Shown: piece by piece, positions 17,701 through 27,147 of the stretch
How the letters are laid out: the number at the start of each line of letters is the position of its first letter
How positions within the stretch are numbered: the first letter of the stretch is position 1
From: Lachnospiraceae bacterium
Lineage (GTDB): Bacteria; Bacillota; Clostridia; Lachnospirales; Lachnospiraceae
Length of the DNA stretch: 39,500 nt
Assembly (NCBI GenBank): GCA_016291405.1
Contig: JAEEXG010000020.1
Location: 1 to 39,500, forward strand
Reading direction: 5' to 3'
Notes under the pieces: generated by a model
What the model was told of the DNA's origin: nothing
What the model saw: the letters and a program-made list of their open reading frames with translations, nothing else
Database searches by the model: none
Position numbers and translations under genes: made by a program

Positions 17701-18078
17701 ATGGCACTTCCAAGCAGCTACTCACAGTACAATACAAGTAAAATACTTACGGCATCACCCGCCGAGCTTACCCTTCTTCTTTATGAAGGTGCGATTAAGT
17801 TTTCAAACATCGCCATCATGAAGATTGAGCAAAAGGACGTACCCGGTGCTCATGAAAATATTATGAGAGTTGAAAGGATCATTGATTACCTTAGAGAGAC
17901 TCTCGACATGAAGTATCCGGTTGCCGAGGATTTTGAAAGAATGTATGTATATCTTTCTCAGCGCTTACTCATGGCAAACACAAAGAAAGATAAAGAAATT
18001 ATGGAAGAGATCGTTATGCATCTTCGCTCCATAAGAGATAACTGGAAAGAGGTTATCAAGTCGGCCAAGGCTTCTTAA
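17701..18078 (+). CDS. fliS: Flagellin-specific export chaperone FliS
   Basis: FliS is a cytoplasmic four-helix protein that binds the C-terminus of flagellin and prevents early polymerisation. It has 125 residues. The signature YNTSKILTASPAELTLLLYE with GAIKFSNIAI (about 9-40) is nearly consensus, as is LYVYLSQRLLMANTKKD-like sequence later. It sits 32 bp after fliD with AAGGAG upstream, and 10 bp before the FliT-like gene. Confidence 0.95.
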   Translation: MALPSSYSQYNTSKILTASPAELTLLLYEGAIKFSNIAIMKIEQKDVPGAHENIMRVERIIDYLRETLDMKYPVAEDFERMYVYLSQRLLMANTKKDKEIMEEIVMHLRSIRDNWKEVIKSAKAS

Positions 18079-18088
18079 AGGAGTATAA

Positions 18089-18550
18089 ATGTCCAATACT
18101 TATATAACGGCGCTTACCGAAAGCCTTGAAAAGAAGGTTGAGGTACTTACGCAGATAAAAAGAAAGAACGAAGAGCAAAGTAAGATTATAGAAGAGCCTA
18201 ATTTTTCTTTTGAAAAGTTTGACATTAATACAGAAGAAAAAGGTGTGCTTATATATAAGCTTGAAAAGCTTGACGACGGCTTTGAAATGGTATATGAAAA
18301 GGTGAGAGAAGAATTAAACCTTAATAAAGATGCCTACAAAGACGAAATCAAGAGAATGCAGGATCTCATTACTAAAATTACGGAGCTTTCCACATGCATC
18401 CAGGCCCAGGAGCTTAGAAACAAAACGGCCGTTGAGAGCGTGTTTAAAAGCGAAAGAGACCGCATTAAAGCCACTCGTTCCGGCGCAAAAGCGCTTAAAT
18501 CTTACTCAGATTCAATGACAATCGGAAAAAATTTAAAAAATTTTTTCTGA
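18089..18550 (+). CDS. FliT-like flagellar chaperone
   Basis: 153-residue, strongly charged, predicted all-helical and coiled-coil protein with no signal peptide. It occupies the fliT position after fliS, and its length and helical pattern fit a FliT/FlgN-class chaperone, which would serve FliD. The C-terminus RSGAKALKSYSDSM is like that of related Clostridial flagellar proteins placed here. The sequence is poorly conserved, so the call rests on position and shape rather than a firm motif. Start: ATG after AAAGGAGTATAA. An A/T-rich 9-bp hairpin lies in its last codons (18525-18547). Confidence 0.65.
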   Translation: MSNTYITALTESLEKKVEVLTQIKRKNEEQSKIIEEPNFSFEKFDINTEEKGVLIYKLEKLDDGFEMVYEKVREELNLNKDAYKDEIKRMQDLITKITELSTCIQAQELRNKTAVESVFKSERDRIKATRSGAKALKSYSDSMTIGKNLKNFF

Positions 18551-18556
18551 TGGGAC

Positions 18557-18583
18557 TAAAGTACCACCAATTTTGTCCGATAT
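18557..18583 (+). promoter_or_regulatory. Sigma-28 promoter of flagellin 1
   Basis: TAAA (18557-18560), 15 bp, TCCGATAT (18576-18583). It matches sigma-28 and is placed 225 bp before the flagellin start, giving an unusually long leader. Confidence 0.88.
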
Positions 18584-18807
18584 ATATGCAAAGGGGATAA
18601 TATCCCCGAAAACAACCCTACTTTGAAAATTGAATATCGTGTAATAATTCATTAATTTTCAAAATGTATTATCTAAATACCTATGTATAGCTTATGACCG
18701 GACGCCATCCAGGGCCCGGAGGGCTGAAGGTCATTAACTATAAAGCAACTACTATTTAACACACGATGCACAAGGATGTGCACGTCAAAAACAAGGAGGT
18801 TTATATT
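18584..18807 (+). promoter_or_regulatory. Long structured 5' leader of flagellin 1
   Basis: No reading frame of note occupies this stretch. It holds a series of hairpins: GGGGAT/ATCCCC (18593-18607); a 9-bp stem TTGAAAATT/AATTTTCAA (18623-18662); a closing stem ATGACC/GGTCAT (18694-18734) that encloses GCCC-GGA-GGGC (18714-18724); and a GGA-loop hairpin at 18763-18785. The ribosome site ACAAGGAGG (18791-18799) follows. The repeated GGA triplets suggest CsrA control. Confidence 0.65.
18763..18785 (+). promoter_or_regulatory. Candidate CsrA-binding hairpin before flagellin 1
   Basis: TGCAC (18767-18771) pairs with GTGCA (18778-18782) around the loop AAGGAT, extended by ACG/CGT with one bulged A. 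The sequence GCACAAGGATGT matches the CsrA consensus RUACARGGAUGU at ten or more of twelve bases, with GGA in the loop, 22 bases before the start codon. Confidence 0.7.
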
Positions 18808-20325
18808 ATGGTAGTACAACACAACATTACAGCAATGAACTCTAACCGTATGCTTGGTTTAACAACTAAGACACAGGCTAAGAGCACAGAGAAACTTTCA
18901 TCAGGTTACAAGATTAACCGTGCAGCAGATGACGCAGCTGGATTATCAATCAGTGAAAAGATGCGTAAGCAGATCCGTGGTTTAACACAGGCTTCTTCTA
19001 ACGCACAGGATGGTATTTCTGCAGTACAGACAGCTGAAGGTGCTTTGAACGAAGTTCAGGATATGCTTCAGAGAATGAACGAATTAGCAGTTAAGGCAGC
19101 TAACGGAACAAACTCTATTGATGACCGTTCATACATCCAGAACGAAATTGATCAGTTATCAACAGAAATCGACCGTGTTGCTGAAACAACAAAGTTCAAT
19201 GAAACATACTTACTTAAGGGCGACAAGAACAAAGCTTCAGGTTACAGCATGTCTTATGCTAAGTTAGCTACAGGTGCAGCTCAGGCTACAGCTACATTTG
19301 CTAAGGATTCAGCTACAGGTCTTAGACTTGGTAATGCTGATAACTTTAAGCTCACTGTTACAGCAGCTAACTCATGTTCTGATATGATTCAGGACGAAAC
19401 AAATGCTTTGATTAAGTCTTTCAGAGACCAGGGTGTTAACGTTACATTTACATCTTTATATGATGAAAACACAAAGGAAACCTATAACAGCTTTAACGTT
19501 GAACTTGCAGGTTCAGTATCTGACCAGTTCGTAGTAGAAGTTACACAGCCTACAATTACTGCTACAAACACAGCTTGTACAGCAACAATCAACATTAAGG
19601 ATACTTCCGGTAACGCAATCATTTCAGGTCTTACTGTAGAAGGCGGCACATCAGCTACAGCTACAGAAGCTTCTATCATCAAGGCAGCTAAGATTTCAGC
19701 TACATCAGTTACAGCTCACAAGTCAACAGGTGCTGTTGCAGCATACTATGACAAGGACGGTAACAAGGTATCTGCTAACTCTCTTAACAACTACTTCAAC
19801 GTTGACTCTACAGGCGCTATCTCTGTAAAGGGTGACGCTCCTCAGACATACGATGCAGTAGGTAACCTTGACAGACTTGTAACCAATTCTATTGCAAAGA
19901 GCAAAGATAAGGTTGCAAACCTTCAGTTCAACCTTCACGTTGGTGCTGATGCTACAACAAACAACCAGATTTCTGTAAGCTTAAGCGCTATGTCTTCTAA
20001 GTCCTTAGGAGTTAACTTCCTTAAGGTTGACGGAGATACAGATGCTAACGCATTATCAGCAATCGAAACAATTAAGCAGGCTATTCAGAAGGTATCAGAG
20101 CAGAGATCTGCACTCGGTGCTATTCAGAACAGACTTGACCACACCATTAACAACCTCGATAACGTTGTTGAAAATACTACATCAGCTGAAAGCTCTATCC
20201 GTGATACAGATATGGCTACTCAGATGGTTAGCTACTCTAACAACAATATCCTTGCTCAGGCTGGTCAGGCAATGCTTGCTCAGGCAAATCAGACCAATCA
20301 GGGTGTTCTCTCACTCTTAGGTTAA
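18808..20325 (+). CDS. fliC: Flagellin 1 (major filament protein)
   Basis: Filament subunit of 505 residues. The N-terminal D0/D1 helices ([56 protein letters not shown]) and the C-terminal ones ([32 protein letters not shown], ending GVLSLLG) are intact, with a variable Thr/Ala-rich centre (about 145-400). The ATG at 18808 follows AAGGAGG. An upstream in-frame ATG at 18766 would lie inside the predicted CsrA hairpin and is rejected. Codon use is strongly biased, as for a very abundant protein. It is closely similar to flagellin 2 at 28113. Regulation is by sigma-28 and probably FliW/CsrA. Confidence 0.96.
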   Translation: MVVQHNITAMNSNRMLGLTTKTQAKSTEKLSSGYKINRAADDAAGLSISEKMRKQIRGLTQASSNAQDGISAVQTAEGALNEVQDMLQRMNELAVKAANGTNSIDDRSYIQNEIDQLSTEIDRVAETTKFNETYLLKGDKNKASGYSMSYAKLATGAAQATATFAKDSATGLRLGNADNFKLTVTAANSCSDMIQDETNALIKSFRDQGVNVTFTSLYDENTKETYNSFNVELAGSVSDQFVVEVTQPTITATNTACTATINIKDTSGNAIISGLTVEGGTSATATEASIIKAAKISATSVTAHKSTGAVAAYYDKDGNKVSANSLNNYFNVDSTGAISVKGDAPQTYDAVGNLDRLVTNSIAKSKDKVANLQFNLHVGADATTNNQISVSLSAMSSKSLGVNFLKVDGDTDANALSAIETIKQAIQKVSEQRSALGAIQNRLDHTINNLDNVVENTTSAESSIRDTDMATQMVSYSNNNILAQAGQAMLAQANQTNQGVLSLLG

Positions 20326-20370
20326 TTGCTGGGATACTCTAGTTAGTAATTAATAACCATAATAGGTTTA

Positions 20371-20398
20371 GCCCCGGTTCGAAAGAACCGGGGCTTTT
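20371..20398 (+). terminator. Terminator of flagellin 1
   Basis: A perfect 10-bp stem GCCCCGGTTC/GAACCGGGGC with a GAAA tetraloop is followed by TTTT. Confidence 0.9.
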
Positions 20399-20443
20399 AC
20401 TGTTTTTAAATCTATCTTATAATGTGACAGAGGTAGATTGTGT

Positions 20444-22195
20444 ATGAGAATTAAGAACAGGACGATTAACTTTAGAATTCTTATATATTTGCTGATTACT
20501 CTTCTGTGTCTTGTTTGTATTTTTTTGTATTATTACGTCTATATGAAAAAGACAACTCAGGATGAAGTATATAATTCCTTAAGAAGGGATGCTTCTTATT
20601 TATGCACAAGAGTTGATGAAGCGATTAATCAGGCCATAGATGCTGCCAAGGCGCCGGGTTATACGACAGCGCTTCAAAAGAGCATTTTTTCTGATGATCC
20701 GGTTGAAAAACTGTCAAATATGACAACGGCAAGAGAACTCATCGCAACAGCAAGAGATCAAAACGAGTTTGTAGTTGACTTGTTTTACTATGCATCCACA
20801 GGGCATCTTTATACGATTTCCATGTACTATGATAATTTAAGAAACAACATGAAAGAGTATGGTTTTGATAAGCAGATTAAAATCAACTCCTTCTTCATTT
20901 CTGATAAACCGATTCATGATAAAACTGCGTCCTTTTATTTTATCTATATTCCTATTCACAGAACGGCCATGGGAATTTCACAAAGGACAAGGCAAATAGG
21001 GCTTTGCGCTATACTTTTTGATTTTGCGCCAATAGCCAAAAACTGTGAAGATATTATCGGGGAAAATGAATCAGCGTACTTTTTATATAACGATGAAATC
21101 GTAAGTTCGCTTCATCCGATTTCCGATGTTACGTTTTCGGATTTAGCAGGATTGTCACATGATGGAGATGTAAAGCTATCTTCGAGAGACTATTGCTATC
21201 ATGTTGCAAACTGTATGGATGGAAAGATTGTTACGCTTACTCCTAAAACTATGCTTGGGATAAAGAATGTAACATTTAACGGAACCTTTTATGTATTGAT
21301 TGTTGCAACGGTTCTTTTGTTTGCTTTTCTATTATTCTTATTGAATAAGGAATACTCAAAGAAAACGGAAAACATTGTGGATGAACTTAAGAGCATAAGA
21401 AGCGGAGAAGGTAACATGAGGGTATCCGTTCCTAAGTTTTCTGAACTCAGCAAAGTTGCGACTGAGATAAACAGTATGTTGGAACGATTGGAAGAATCGG
21501 CGGAGAGGGAAAACAAGGCTAGAGAGAAGCTTTTGTATGCAACCGTAGCGCAACAGGAAGCAGAAATGTCTGCCTACAGAAGCCAGATTAATCCACACTT
21601 TTTCTTTAATACACTTGAGTGTGTGCGCTCAATGGCTCAGTACTATAACGCCGATATGATAGAAGAAATTGTTACGGCAATGTCTAAGACTTTCAGATAC
21701 TCTCTCTATTCAGACATGATAGTAGAACTTTCTTCAGAACTGGACATGTTAAAGCAGTATTTTGTAATAACAAACTTCAGATTTCCGGATAAGTATATCT
21801 TAAAAGAAGAAATCGATGATGAAACACTTACTTACAGAGTGCCGTCAATGATTTTGCAACCGCTTGTTGAAAACTGCATCAAGCACGCATTTGTCAATAT
21901 GCCGATTGGTAAAAAGAACGAAATCAAGGTAAAGTCGATGTTTACGCAGGAAGGGCTTTTAAGAATAGTGGTAAGTGATAACGGTCGCGGTATGAGCGAA
22001 GAAGCTTTAGATGAATTAAAGAATGAAACGTTTAAAGAGGAAGATATCATAGCCCAAAAAGACAGTATCGGAATCAGAAATATTTATGAAAGAATAAAAC
22101 TATTCGATAAAAGAAATGAGATGCTGTTTTCTTCAAAGGTTGGAGAGTATACGAAGGTCGAACTTATTTTATACCCGGCATTCATACATAAATAA
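20444..22195 (+). CDS. YesM-type sensor histidine kinase
   Basis: 583-residue membrane sensor of the LytS/YesM group that controls carbohydrate uptake genes. Membrane segment about 10-34, extracellular sensing domain about 35-277, second membrane segment about 281-301, a HAMP-like linker, then the His_kinase domain with QINPHFFFNTLE (phosphorylated His385) and an ATPase domain with QPLVENCIKHAF (about 472-483) and DNGRGM (about 512-517). The ATG at 20444 is chosen; an in-frame TTG two codons upstream has poorer spacing to AGAGG (20429-20433). A TATAAT at 20418-20423 may be its -10 box. It is convergent with its likely partner regulator at 22219 and lies beside ABC importer 2. Confidence 0.92.
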   Translation: MRIKNRTINFRILIYLLITLLCLVCIFLYYYVYMKKTTQDEVYNSLRRDASYLCTRVDEAINQAIDAAKAPGYTTALQKSIFSDDPVEKLSNMTTARELIATARDQNEFVVDLFYYASTGHLYTISMYYDNLRNNMKEYGFDKQIKINSFFISDKPIHDKTASFYFIYIPIHRTAMGISQRTRQIGLCAILFDFAPIAKNCEDIIGENESAYFLYNDEIVSSLHPISDVTFSDLAGLSHDGDVKLSSRDYCYHVANCMDGKIVTLTPKTMLGIKNVTFNGTFYVLIVATVLLFAFLLFLLNKEYSKKTENIVDELKSIRSGEGNMRVSVPKFSELSKVATEINSMLERLEESAERENKAREKLLYATVAQQEAEMSAYRSQINPHFFFNTLECVRSMAQYYNADMIEEIVTAMSKTFRYSLYSDMIVELSSELDMLKQYFVITNFRFPDKYILKEEIDDETLTYRVPSMILQPLVENCIKHAFVNMPIGKKNEIKVKSMFTQEGLLRIVVSDNGRGMSEEALDELKNETFKEEDIIAQKDSIGIRNIYERIKLFDKRNEMLFSSKVGEYTKVELILYPAFIHK

Positions 22196-22220
22196 AAGCA
22201 AGGCGTTATGCCTTGCTTTT
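22194..22220. terminator. Bidirectional terminator between kinase and regulator
   Basis: An 11-bp perfect stem AAAAGCAAGGC/GCCTTGCTTTT with loop GTTAT reads as A-run, GC stem, T-run on both strands. It serves both convergent genes and overlaps the stop codon region of each. Confidence 0.9.
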
Positions 22221-23268
22221 ATTGTTTCAAAGAATATTGTTCGGGAGTTATTCCGTACTTTAATTTAAATGTTTTTGTAAAGTACCCCGCATCATCAAAA
22301 CCAACCATAGATGCTATCTTGCCGACGTTATTATTTGTATGCTTGAGAAGATCTTTGGCACGGGATAATCTTACATCTTTCAAAAATCCCATCACTGAAG
22401 TATCTGTATAAATTCTGAATAATTCAAACACATAGGATTTTGATAAATAAAACTCGTTACATATATCATCCATAGACAACTTTTTATCAAGATTATCGTA
22501 CAAAAATCCCTGTATTTTTGCTGCCTGTTCGTTTTTTGAATAAAAGAAATAGCCAATATATGACTTGATGGCTTCGTTGGCCTTTGAACTTATTTCATCA
22601 AATGAATATGCGGGAGTGCTTAGGCCAATCTTGATTCCCGATAAAGTATGCTTAAATCTGTCTGCATCATCTATGATTTCGGTTATGTACGCGTACAGGC
22701 ATCCCTTAACGTTAATCACTGTAAGCCCCGGAACGATATCGGATAAGTCTTTCTCGCTTACGAGAATTTCATATCCGTTTTCATGACTTAATTCGTTTAA
22801 AAATCTTCGTACTTCAGTGGTAGATGCATCCTTGTGCGATAACATGTCATAGTTCATTATGTTAAAAGCATTTTCTTCGCTAATACAAAGTTTATTGTAT
22901 AAAGCCATGGCGGTTGTTTTAACCTCTGCCTTATCAAGGGGCTTTATCAAATAATCGGCCACATTGTTTTTGAATGCTTTCTTTGCGATTTCAAAGTCTT
23001 TGTACGCACTAACGATTACAAATGAAACATTGGGAAAAAGCTCTTTCACCTTTTCAATAAGTGCCATTCCGTCTATTTCGGGCATTCTGATGTCTGTGAA
23101 TATTACATCGGGTTTTAAAGTTGTTATGCTTTCATAAGCTTCTTTTACGCCGGTAAAGGCTCCTACGTTTTCAAAACCAAGCTCCTCCCAATCGACCACT
23201 CCTTGAATACCTCTTAGTGCCCATATTTCATCGTCTATAAAAATTGCTCTGAATAATTTCTTTGCCAT
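22219..23268 (-). CDS. AraC-family response regulator (YesN type)
   Basis: 349-residue cytoplasmic regulator. The N-terminal receiver has the acidic pair Asp12-Asp13, phosphoacceptor Asp59 in VIFTDIRMPEIDG and a conserved Lys in YLIKPLDKAE. A middle linker follows, then a C-terminal AraC-type double helix-turn-helix (about 250-349) with LSMDDICNEFYLSKSYVFEL and IASMVGFDDAGYFTKTFKLK. It should be phosphorylated by the neighbouring YesM-type kinase and activate sugar-transport promoters. The start is the ATG at 23268, with AGAGG 5 bases upstream; the GTG two codons earlier overlaps that site. It is transcribed divergently from importer 2, from the shared 175-bp gap. Confidence 0.93.
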   Translation of the reverse strand: MAKKLFRAIFIDDEIWALRGIQGVVDWEELGFENVGAFTGVKEAYESITTLKPDVIFTDIRMPEIDGMALIEKVKELFPNVSFVIVSAYKDFEIAKKAFKNNVADYLIKPLDKAEVKTTAMALYNKLCISEENAFNIMNYDMLSHKDASTTEVRRFLNELSHENGYEILVSEKDLSDIVPGLTVINVKGCLYAYITEIIDDADRFKHTLSGIKIGLSTPAYSFDEISSKANEAIKSYIGYFFYSKNEQAAKIQGFLYDNLDKKLSMDDICNEFYLSKSYVFELFRIYTDTSVMGFLKDVRLSRAKDLLKHTNNNVGKIASMVGFDDAGYFTKTFKLKYGITPEQYSLKQ

Positions 23269-23297
23269 ACTCACCTCTTAATAATCCCCGTAGCATG

Positions 23298-23306
23298 ATT
23301 ATAACA
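23298..23306 (-). promoter_or_regulatory. Extended -10 promoter of the response regulator
   Basis: On the minus strand TGTTATAAT gives a perfect TATAAT with the TGN extension, 30 bp upstream of the regulator start. A TTATCA 15 bp further upstream is a poor -35. Confidence 0.55.
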
Positions 23307-23443
23307 CCGTACTTATTTTGATAATAGGTAAATTTGACTTATATGTATTTAACATATTTTTTTCCAAGTTGAGCATACTTTTGTTCATTTGTTACTAGGG
23401 GTATATGGGATAAGATTTAATCAACAAAAACGAGGTGAGGGTT

Positions 23444-24400
23444 ATGGCAAAAAACACGACGGGCGTTAAAAAGCCTACGTTTAAAAAGACAATGAAAGAA
23501 GTAGCGCGCTTTAAAGGCGTTTATCTGATTATGCTTCCTGCAATTATCTGGTACATATTATTTTCGTATGTGCCGATGGCGGGATTATCATTGGCGTTTA
23601 AATCCTATAAGGCCAAGCTTGGCATTTGGGGAAGTCCGTTTACCGGTTTTTCACATTTCGAAAAACTCTTTCAAGATCCGCGATTTATAGATTCTGTTAT
23701 CAGAACGCTCAAAATTAACGGCGGACGTTTAATACTTACATTTCCCTGCGCAATAATACTTGCTTTACTTTTAAACGAATTAAGAGTAGGAAGGTTAAAA
23801 AAGGTCCTCCAGGTTACATTTACCTTCCCACACTTTTTATCATGGGTAATAATTGCAAGCATTATTACAAACGTATTAAGCTTTGACGGAATTGTAAACT
23901 CGGCTATTGATTTGCTTGGCGGTGAGTACGTAAACTTCATCGGAAATGCAAAACTGTTTGTTCCACTGGTTTATATTACCGAAGTCTGGAAAGGAGCAGG
24001 CTGGAGCTCGATTATATATATGGCTGCGATAGCGGGTATAGACCAGGAGCAGTTCGAGGCGGCAGACATTGACGGAGCTTCAAGATGGGATAAAGTGTGG
24101 AGGATTACTCTTCCTTCTATTTTGCCCACGATTATCATAATGTTCATTCTTGCCGCAGGAAATGTAATGACAAAGGGCTTTGATCAGATATTCAACATGA
24201 ATAACGCGGCAGTACAGAAGGTATCGCAGACCCTTGATATGTACATTTACAATGTAACCTTTAATGCAAAGAAAACAGACTTTGGATATTCAACTGCAAT
24301 AAGTATGTTTAGATCTGTTGTTAATCTCATATTCTTGATTGCTGCAAATACTATCACCAAGAAACTTGGCGGTAACGGACTTATGGGAGGTAACGATTGA
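23444..24400 (+). CDS. Carbohydrate ABC transporter permease 1 of importer 2 (LplB type)
   Basis: 318-residue membrane subunit. The N-terminal basic segment leads into GVYLIMLPAIIWYILFSYVP and MAGLSLAFKSYKAKLGIWGS. The coupling loop QFEAADIDGASRWDKVWRIT lies near residue 205. These features match LplB-type CUT1 permeases, and it is an orthologue-like counterpart of the permease at 2904. The ATG at 23444 follows GAGGTGAGG; the GTG at 23435 lies within that site. The stop overlaps the next gene start by one base (TGATG). The adjacent YesM/AraC pair probably controls it. Confidence 0.92.
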   Translation: MAKNTTGVKKPTFKKTMKEVARFKGVYLIMLPAIIWYILFSYVPMAGLSLAFKSYKAKLGIWGSPFTGFSHFEKLFQDPRFIDSVIRTLKINGGRLILTFPCAIILALLLNELRVGRLKKVLQVTFTFPHFLSWVIIASIITNVLSFDGIVNSAIDLLGGEYVNFIGNAKLFVPLVYITEVWKGAGWSSIIYMAAIAGIDQEQFEAADIDGASRWDKVWRITLPSILPTIIIMFILAAGNVMTKGFDQIFNMNNAAVQKVSQTLDMYIYNVTFNAKKTDFGYSTAISMFRSVVNLIFLIAANTITKKLGGNGLMGGND

Positions 24401-25281
24401 TGGGTAAACATAAGAAAAATTACAAGATGCGATTTCAATGGCCCGATGCGATAATGTTAGCCGTTTTGGTGGTGCTGGCGCTTTTAATCGTACTTCCGTT
24501 TCTAAATGTTATAGCAATTTCTTTTACTACACCAAAGGCTTATGCCGATACGCCGCTTCTTCTGTTCCCGAAAGTATTTACCTGGGAAAACTACGAGACG
24601 CTTTTCCAGGACGGACGAATACTGATAGGATACAGAACATCGGGTAAATTTTTGTTAATGGCAATGCCCATGAACATGTTCTTAACTACCACGATAGCAT
24701 ATGGCTTATCAAGATCAGGGTATCCGGGAAGAAGATTCTTGCTTAAGTTTGTGGTTTTTACCATGTTATTTTCGGGCGGTATAGTTCCTTTGTATTTAAC
24801 CATTAAGTCATATGGACTTATAGGTTCTATGTGGGGGGTTGCATTAAGCGAAGGAATCAATACATTCTACATGATTATAATGTTAAATTTCTTTCAGTCA
24901 TTGCCTGAATCACTTGTAGAATCGGCAAAACTTGACGGGGCAGGGGAATATAAAATTCTATGGAAGATTGTGCTGCCACTATCAAAGCCTGTTATATCGA
25001 CTGTTTTTCTCTACTATTTAGTAGACAGATGGAACGAATGGTACAACGCAATGATAATGGTGAGAGACACTCAGAACACTCCGCTTCAGCTTGTTCTCAG
25101 AAATATAGTGTTGGATTCGCAGAACTTAGATAACATCATGACCGAATCCGTTGAGATATTTACTTTTAGCGCCGGTATCAAGATGGGGGCGGTTGTGGTT
25201 ACGGTAATTCCTGTAATGTGCATTTATCCTTTTTTGCAGAAATACTTTACTAAAGGAATTATGCTTGGAGCGGTTAAATAA
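24400..25281 (+). CDS. Carbohydrate ABC transporter permease 2 of importer 2 (LplC type)
   Basis: 293-residue membrane subunit with six membrane segments. ISFTTPKAYADTPLLLFPKV, the coupling loop LVESAKLDGAGEYKILWKIV and the closing YPFLQKYFTKGIMLGAVK identify the LplC group. The start ATG overlaps the stop of the preceding permease and uses GGGAGG at 24385-24390; a TTG three bases earlier is not needed. It works with the 23444 permease and the 25335 lipoprotein. No ATPase gene is present. Confidence 0.92.
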   Translation: MGKHKKNYKMRFQWPDAIMLAVLVVLALLIVLPFLNVIAISFTTPKAYADTPLLLFPKVFTWENYETLFQDGRILIGYRTSGKFLLMAMPMNMFLTTTIAYGLSRSGYPGRRFLLKFVVFTMLFSGGIVPLYLTIKSYGLIGSMWGVALSEGINTFYMIIMLNFFQSLPESLVESAKLDGAGEYKILWKIVLPLSKPVISTVFLYYLVDRWNEWYNAMIMVRDTQNTPLQLVLRNIVLDSQNLDNIMTESVEIFTFSAGIKMGAVVVTVIPVMCIYPFLQKYFTKGIMLGAVK

Positions 25282-25334
25282 AGTGATATTTTCATCACGG
25301 TGATGATAATATATATGATAAAGAGGAGGTTATT

Positions 25335-26999
25335 ATGGAAAAACTATTTAAGAAGTCGATTGCACTGGTTTTGGCATCGATAATGGCTCTTTCAATGGCG
25401 GCATGCGGAGATAAGGCAGAAACCAAACCTGCAGTTTCGCAAAAGGAAGAGACTGTTGGAACTGCCGAGACAAACGAAGGGGAAGCAACGGCCGAAGCAA
25501 CAGTTGAGGAGAAGGACTATAGCGAGCATTATACTTACAGCTACGCAAGTACTCAGATTACTGAGTCTACAGACTATAACTCACCGGATGATGCTATGAC
25601 GCAATATTGGGAGCAAAAGTACAATTTTGATTGGGACATTATTTCCATTTCAAGTGATAAGTGGGACCAGACGGTTAATACTTGGGCTTATGCGGAAGAT
25701 CTTCCTGATGTAACAATCTTTGACTATAAGCATCCTCAGATGATGGACTGGGTAGATCAGGGACTTGTTTTTAAATTTCCCAAAGGTTGGCAGGAACGCT
25801 GGCCCAATGTAGCAAAGGTTCAGGAGTATGGTGGATTACAGCTTGCTTTTGAAGAACTTACGGGAGATACATACTTTCTTGCTCGTACCAGCTATGCAAC
25901 TAACCTTCCTTGTACACCCGGTATTAATCCTACAAACATGATGGTTTATATTCGTAAGGATTGGGCAGAAGCAGTAGGTATAGAAATAAAGGACTACTAT
26001 ACAATCGATGAAGTAATGGAATATGCAAGAAGAGTTAAAGAACAGGATCCGGGTAAGGTTGGTAAGGATTTGATTCCCATGGGGCTTTCTTCATCAAACT
26101 GTTACAGCGTTTTTGTTAGCTCTTGCAGTACATATACATCAAACAACTATTATCTTTATAGGGATGGCGATGATTTCAAGTGGGGTCTTGCGGATCCTGA
26201 AACCCTTGAAGGTTTAAAGATATGGAGACAGGCTTTTGATGAGGGACTTTTAAATAAGGAGTTTTATTCATATTCAGGCTCGGAAGATGTGGAAGATTTC
26301 TATGTACGTGGTGTATCCGGTCTCATGTGGTACCAGGGCGGTGCTCGCTATCAACAAGATGTAGCAAACCGCATGAGAGACAATTTGGGACTTGAATATG
26401 ATGATGTTGTTAAACAGATTTTCATAACAGCAAACGACGGAACCTATCATTCGGCCCCCCGCGGAAACTTCTGGGGTGTAATAATGTTTAATCCCGACAT
26501 TCCGATTGAGAAATGGGAACGATACATGGATATGCTTGATGAATCATGCTCACAGGAGGGTCAGGTATTAATCCGTATGGGATTTGAAGGAACAGACTGG
26601 GAAATGAAGGATGGAGAAATGGTTTCTTTACTTGAAGAAGGTAAGGATGCAAGAAGCAAATATCCTTCAATCTATCCTGTATATCATCAACTTTGCATGT
26701 TAAGTGATGACTTTGTTCTTATTAATCCAAATTATCCTAAAAAATACAGAGATTTAACAATCAAGATGTATAAGTTAAAAGAAGAGCTCGGAAAAGACGG
26801 GGGATGTCCGCCTATCGATTACGATATCTATCTTTACAGCTCAGACGCAACGGCTGCCTTGAGTTTTGAATATGAGAAGGAATTTGCGAACATTGTTGTA
26901 AACAACGGCGATGTGGAGACTGAATGGAAAAACTGGCTTGACAGCTGGGCATACTTAATGGATCCTGTTTTAAAGGAACTTAAAGACAATATAGATTAA
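25335..26999 (+). CDS. Carbohydrate-binding lipoprotein of importer 2
   Basis: 554-residue extracellular binding lipoprotein. The signal peptide ends in SMAAC with lipidated Cys24, followed by a Glu/Ala/Thr-rich tether (25-58). The long, Trp- and Tyr-rich body (YDFDWDI-like start, MMDWVDQGLVFKFPKGWQ, FWGVIMFNPDIPIEKWERYM) is typical of large oligosaccharide-binding proteins found with LplB/LplC permeases. The end ETEWKNWLDSWAYLMDPVLK is also usual for the group. AGAGGAGG precedes the start. The exact sugar is unknown; size and context favour an oligosaccharide. Confidence 0.9.
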   Translation: MEKLFKKSIALVLASIMALSMAACGDKAETKPAVSQKEETVGTAETNEGEATAEATVEEKDYSEHYTYSYASTQITESTDYNSPDDAMTQYWEQKYNFDWDIISISSDKWDQTVNTWAYAEDLPDVTIFDYKHPQMMDWVDQGLVFKFPKGWQERWPNVAKVQEYGGLQLAFEELTGDTYFLARTSYATNLPCTPGINPTNMMVYIRKDWAEAVGIEIKDYYTIDEVMEYARRVKEQDPGKVGKDLIPMGLSSSNCYSVFVSSCSTYTSNNYYLYRDGDDFKWGLADPETLEGLKIWRQAFDEGLLNKEFYSYSGSEDVEDFYVRGVSGLMWYQGGARYQQDVANRMRDNLGLEYDDVVKQIFITANDGTYHSAPRGNFWGVIMFNPDIPIEKWERYMDMLDESCSQEGQVLIRMGFEGTDWEMKDGEMVSLLEEGKDARSKYPSIYPVYHQLCMLSDDFVLINPNYPKKYRDLTIKMYKLKEELGKDGGCPPIDYDIYLYSSDATAALSFEYEKEFANIVVNNGDVETEWKNWLDSWAYLMDPVLKELKDNID

Positions 27000-27011
27000 A
27001 CAAACATAAGG

Positions 27012-27040
27012 GGCGGTGGAATCAAACCACCGCTTCTTTT
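27012..27040 (+). terminator. Terminator of the importer 2 operon
   Basis: A stem GCGGTGG/CCACCGC around AATCAAA is followed by TTCTTTT. The T-run is interrupted by one C. Confidence 0.8.
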
Positions 27041-27147
27041 GTGGACGAAATTTAAAGAGTGTGCTAGACTTGGTGAGTGCTAGATGATATGTTTTTGCTG
27101 ATGCACTCCGCAGGTGCTTAGGGCAAGACATATTTTGGAGGTTTGAT

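Noticed and set aside
18525-18547. Terminator at the end of the FliT-like gene
   Set aside because: GAAAAAATT/AATTTTTTC forms a stem but has no G/C pairs in its core and overlaps the coding end; it is too weak to call.
18584-18807. Riboswitch in the flagellin 1 leader
   Set aside because: The hairpins do not show the conserved cores of the cyclic di-GMP riboswitches or others I know; the GGA loops fit CsrA better.
27061-27085. Two copies of GTGCTAGA as an attachment site or operator
   Set aside because: Eight bases, no integrase or transfer sign nearby, and no regulator to match; it is probably chance.
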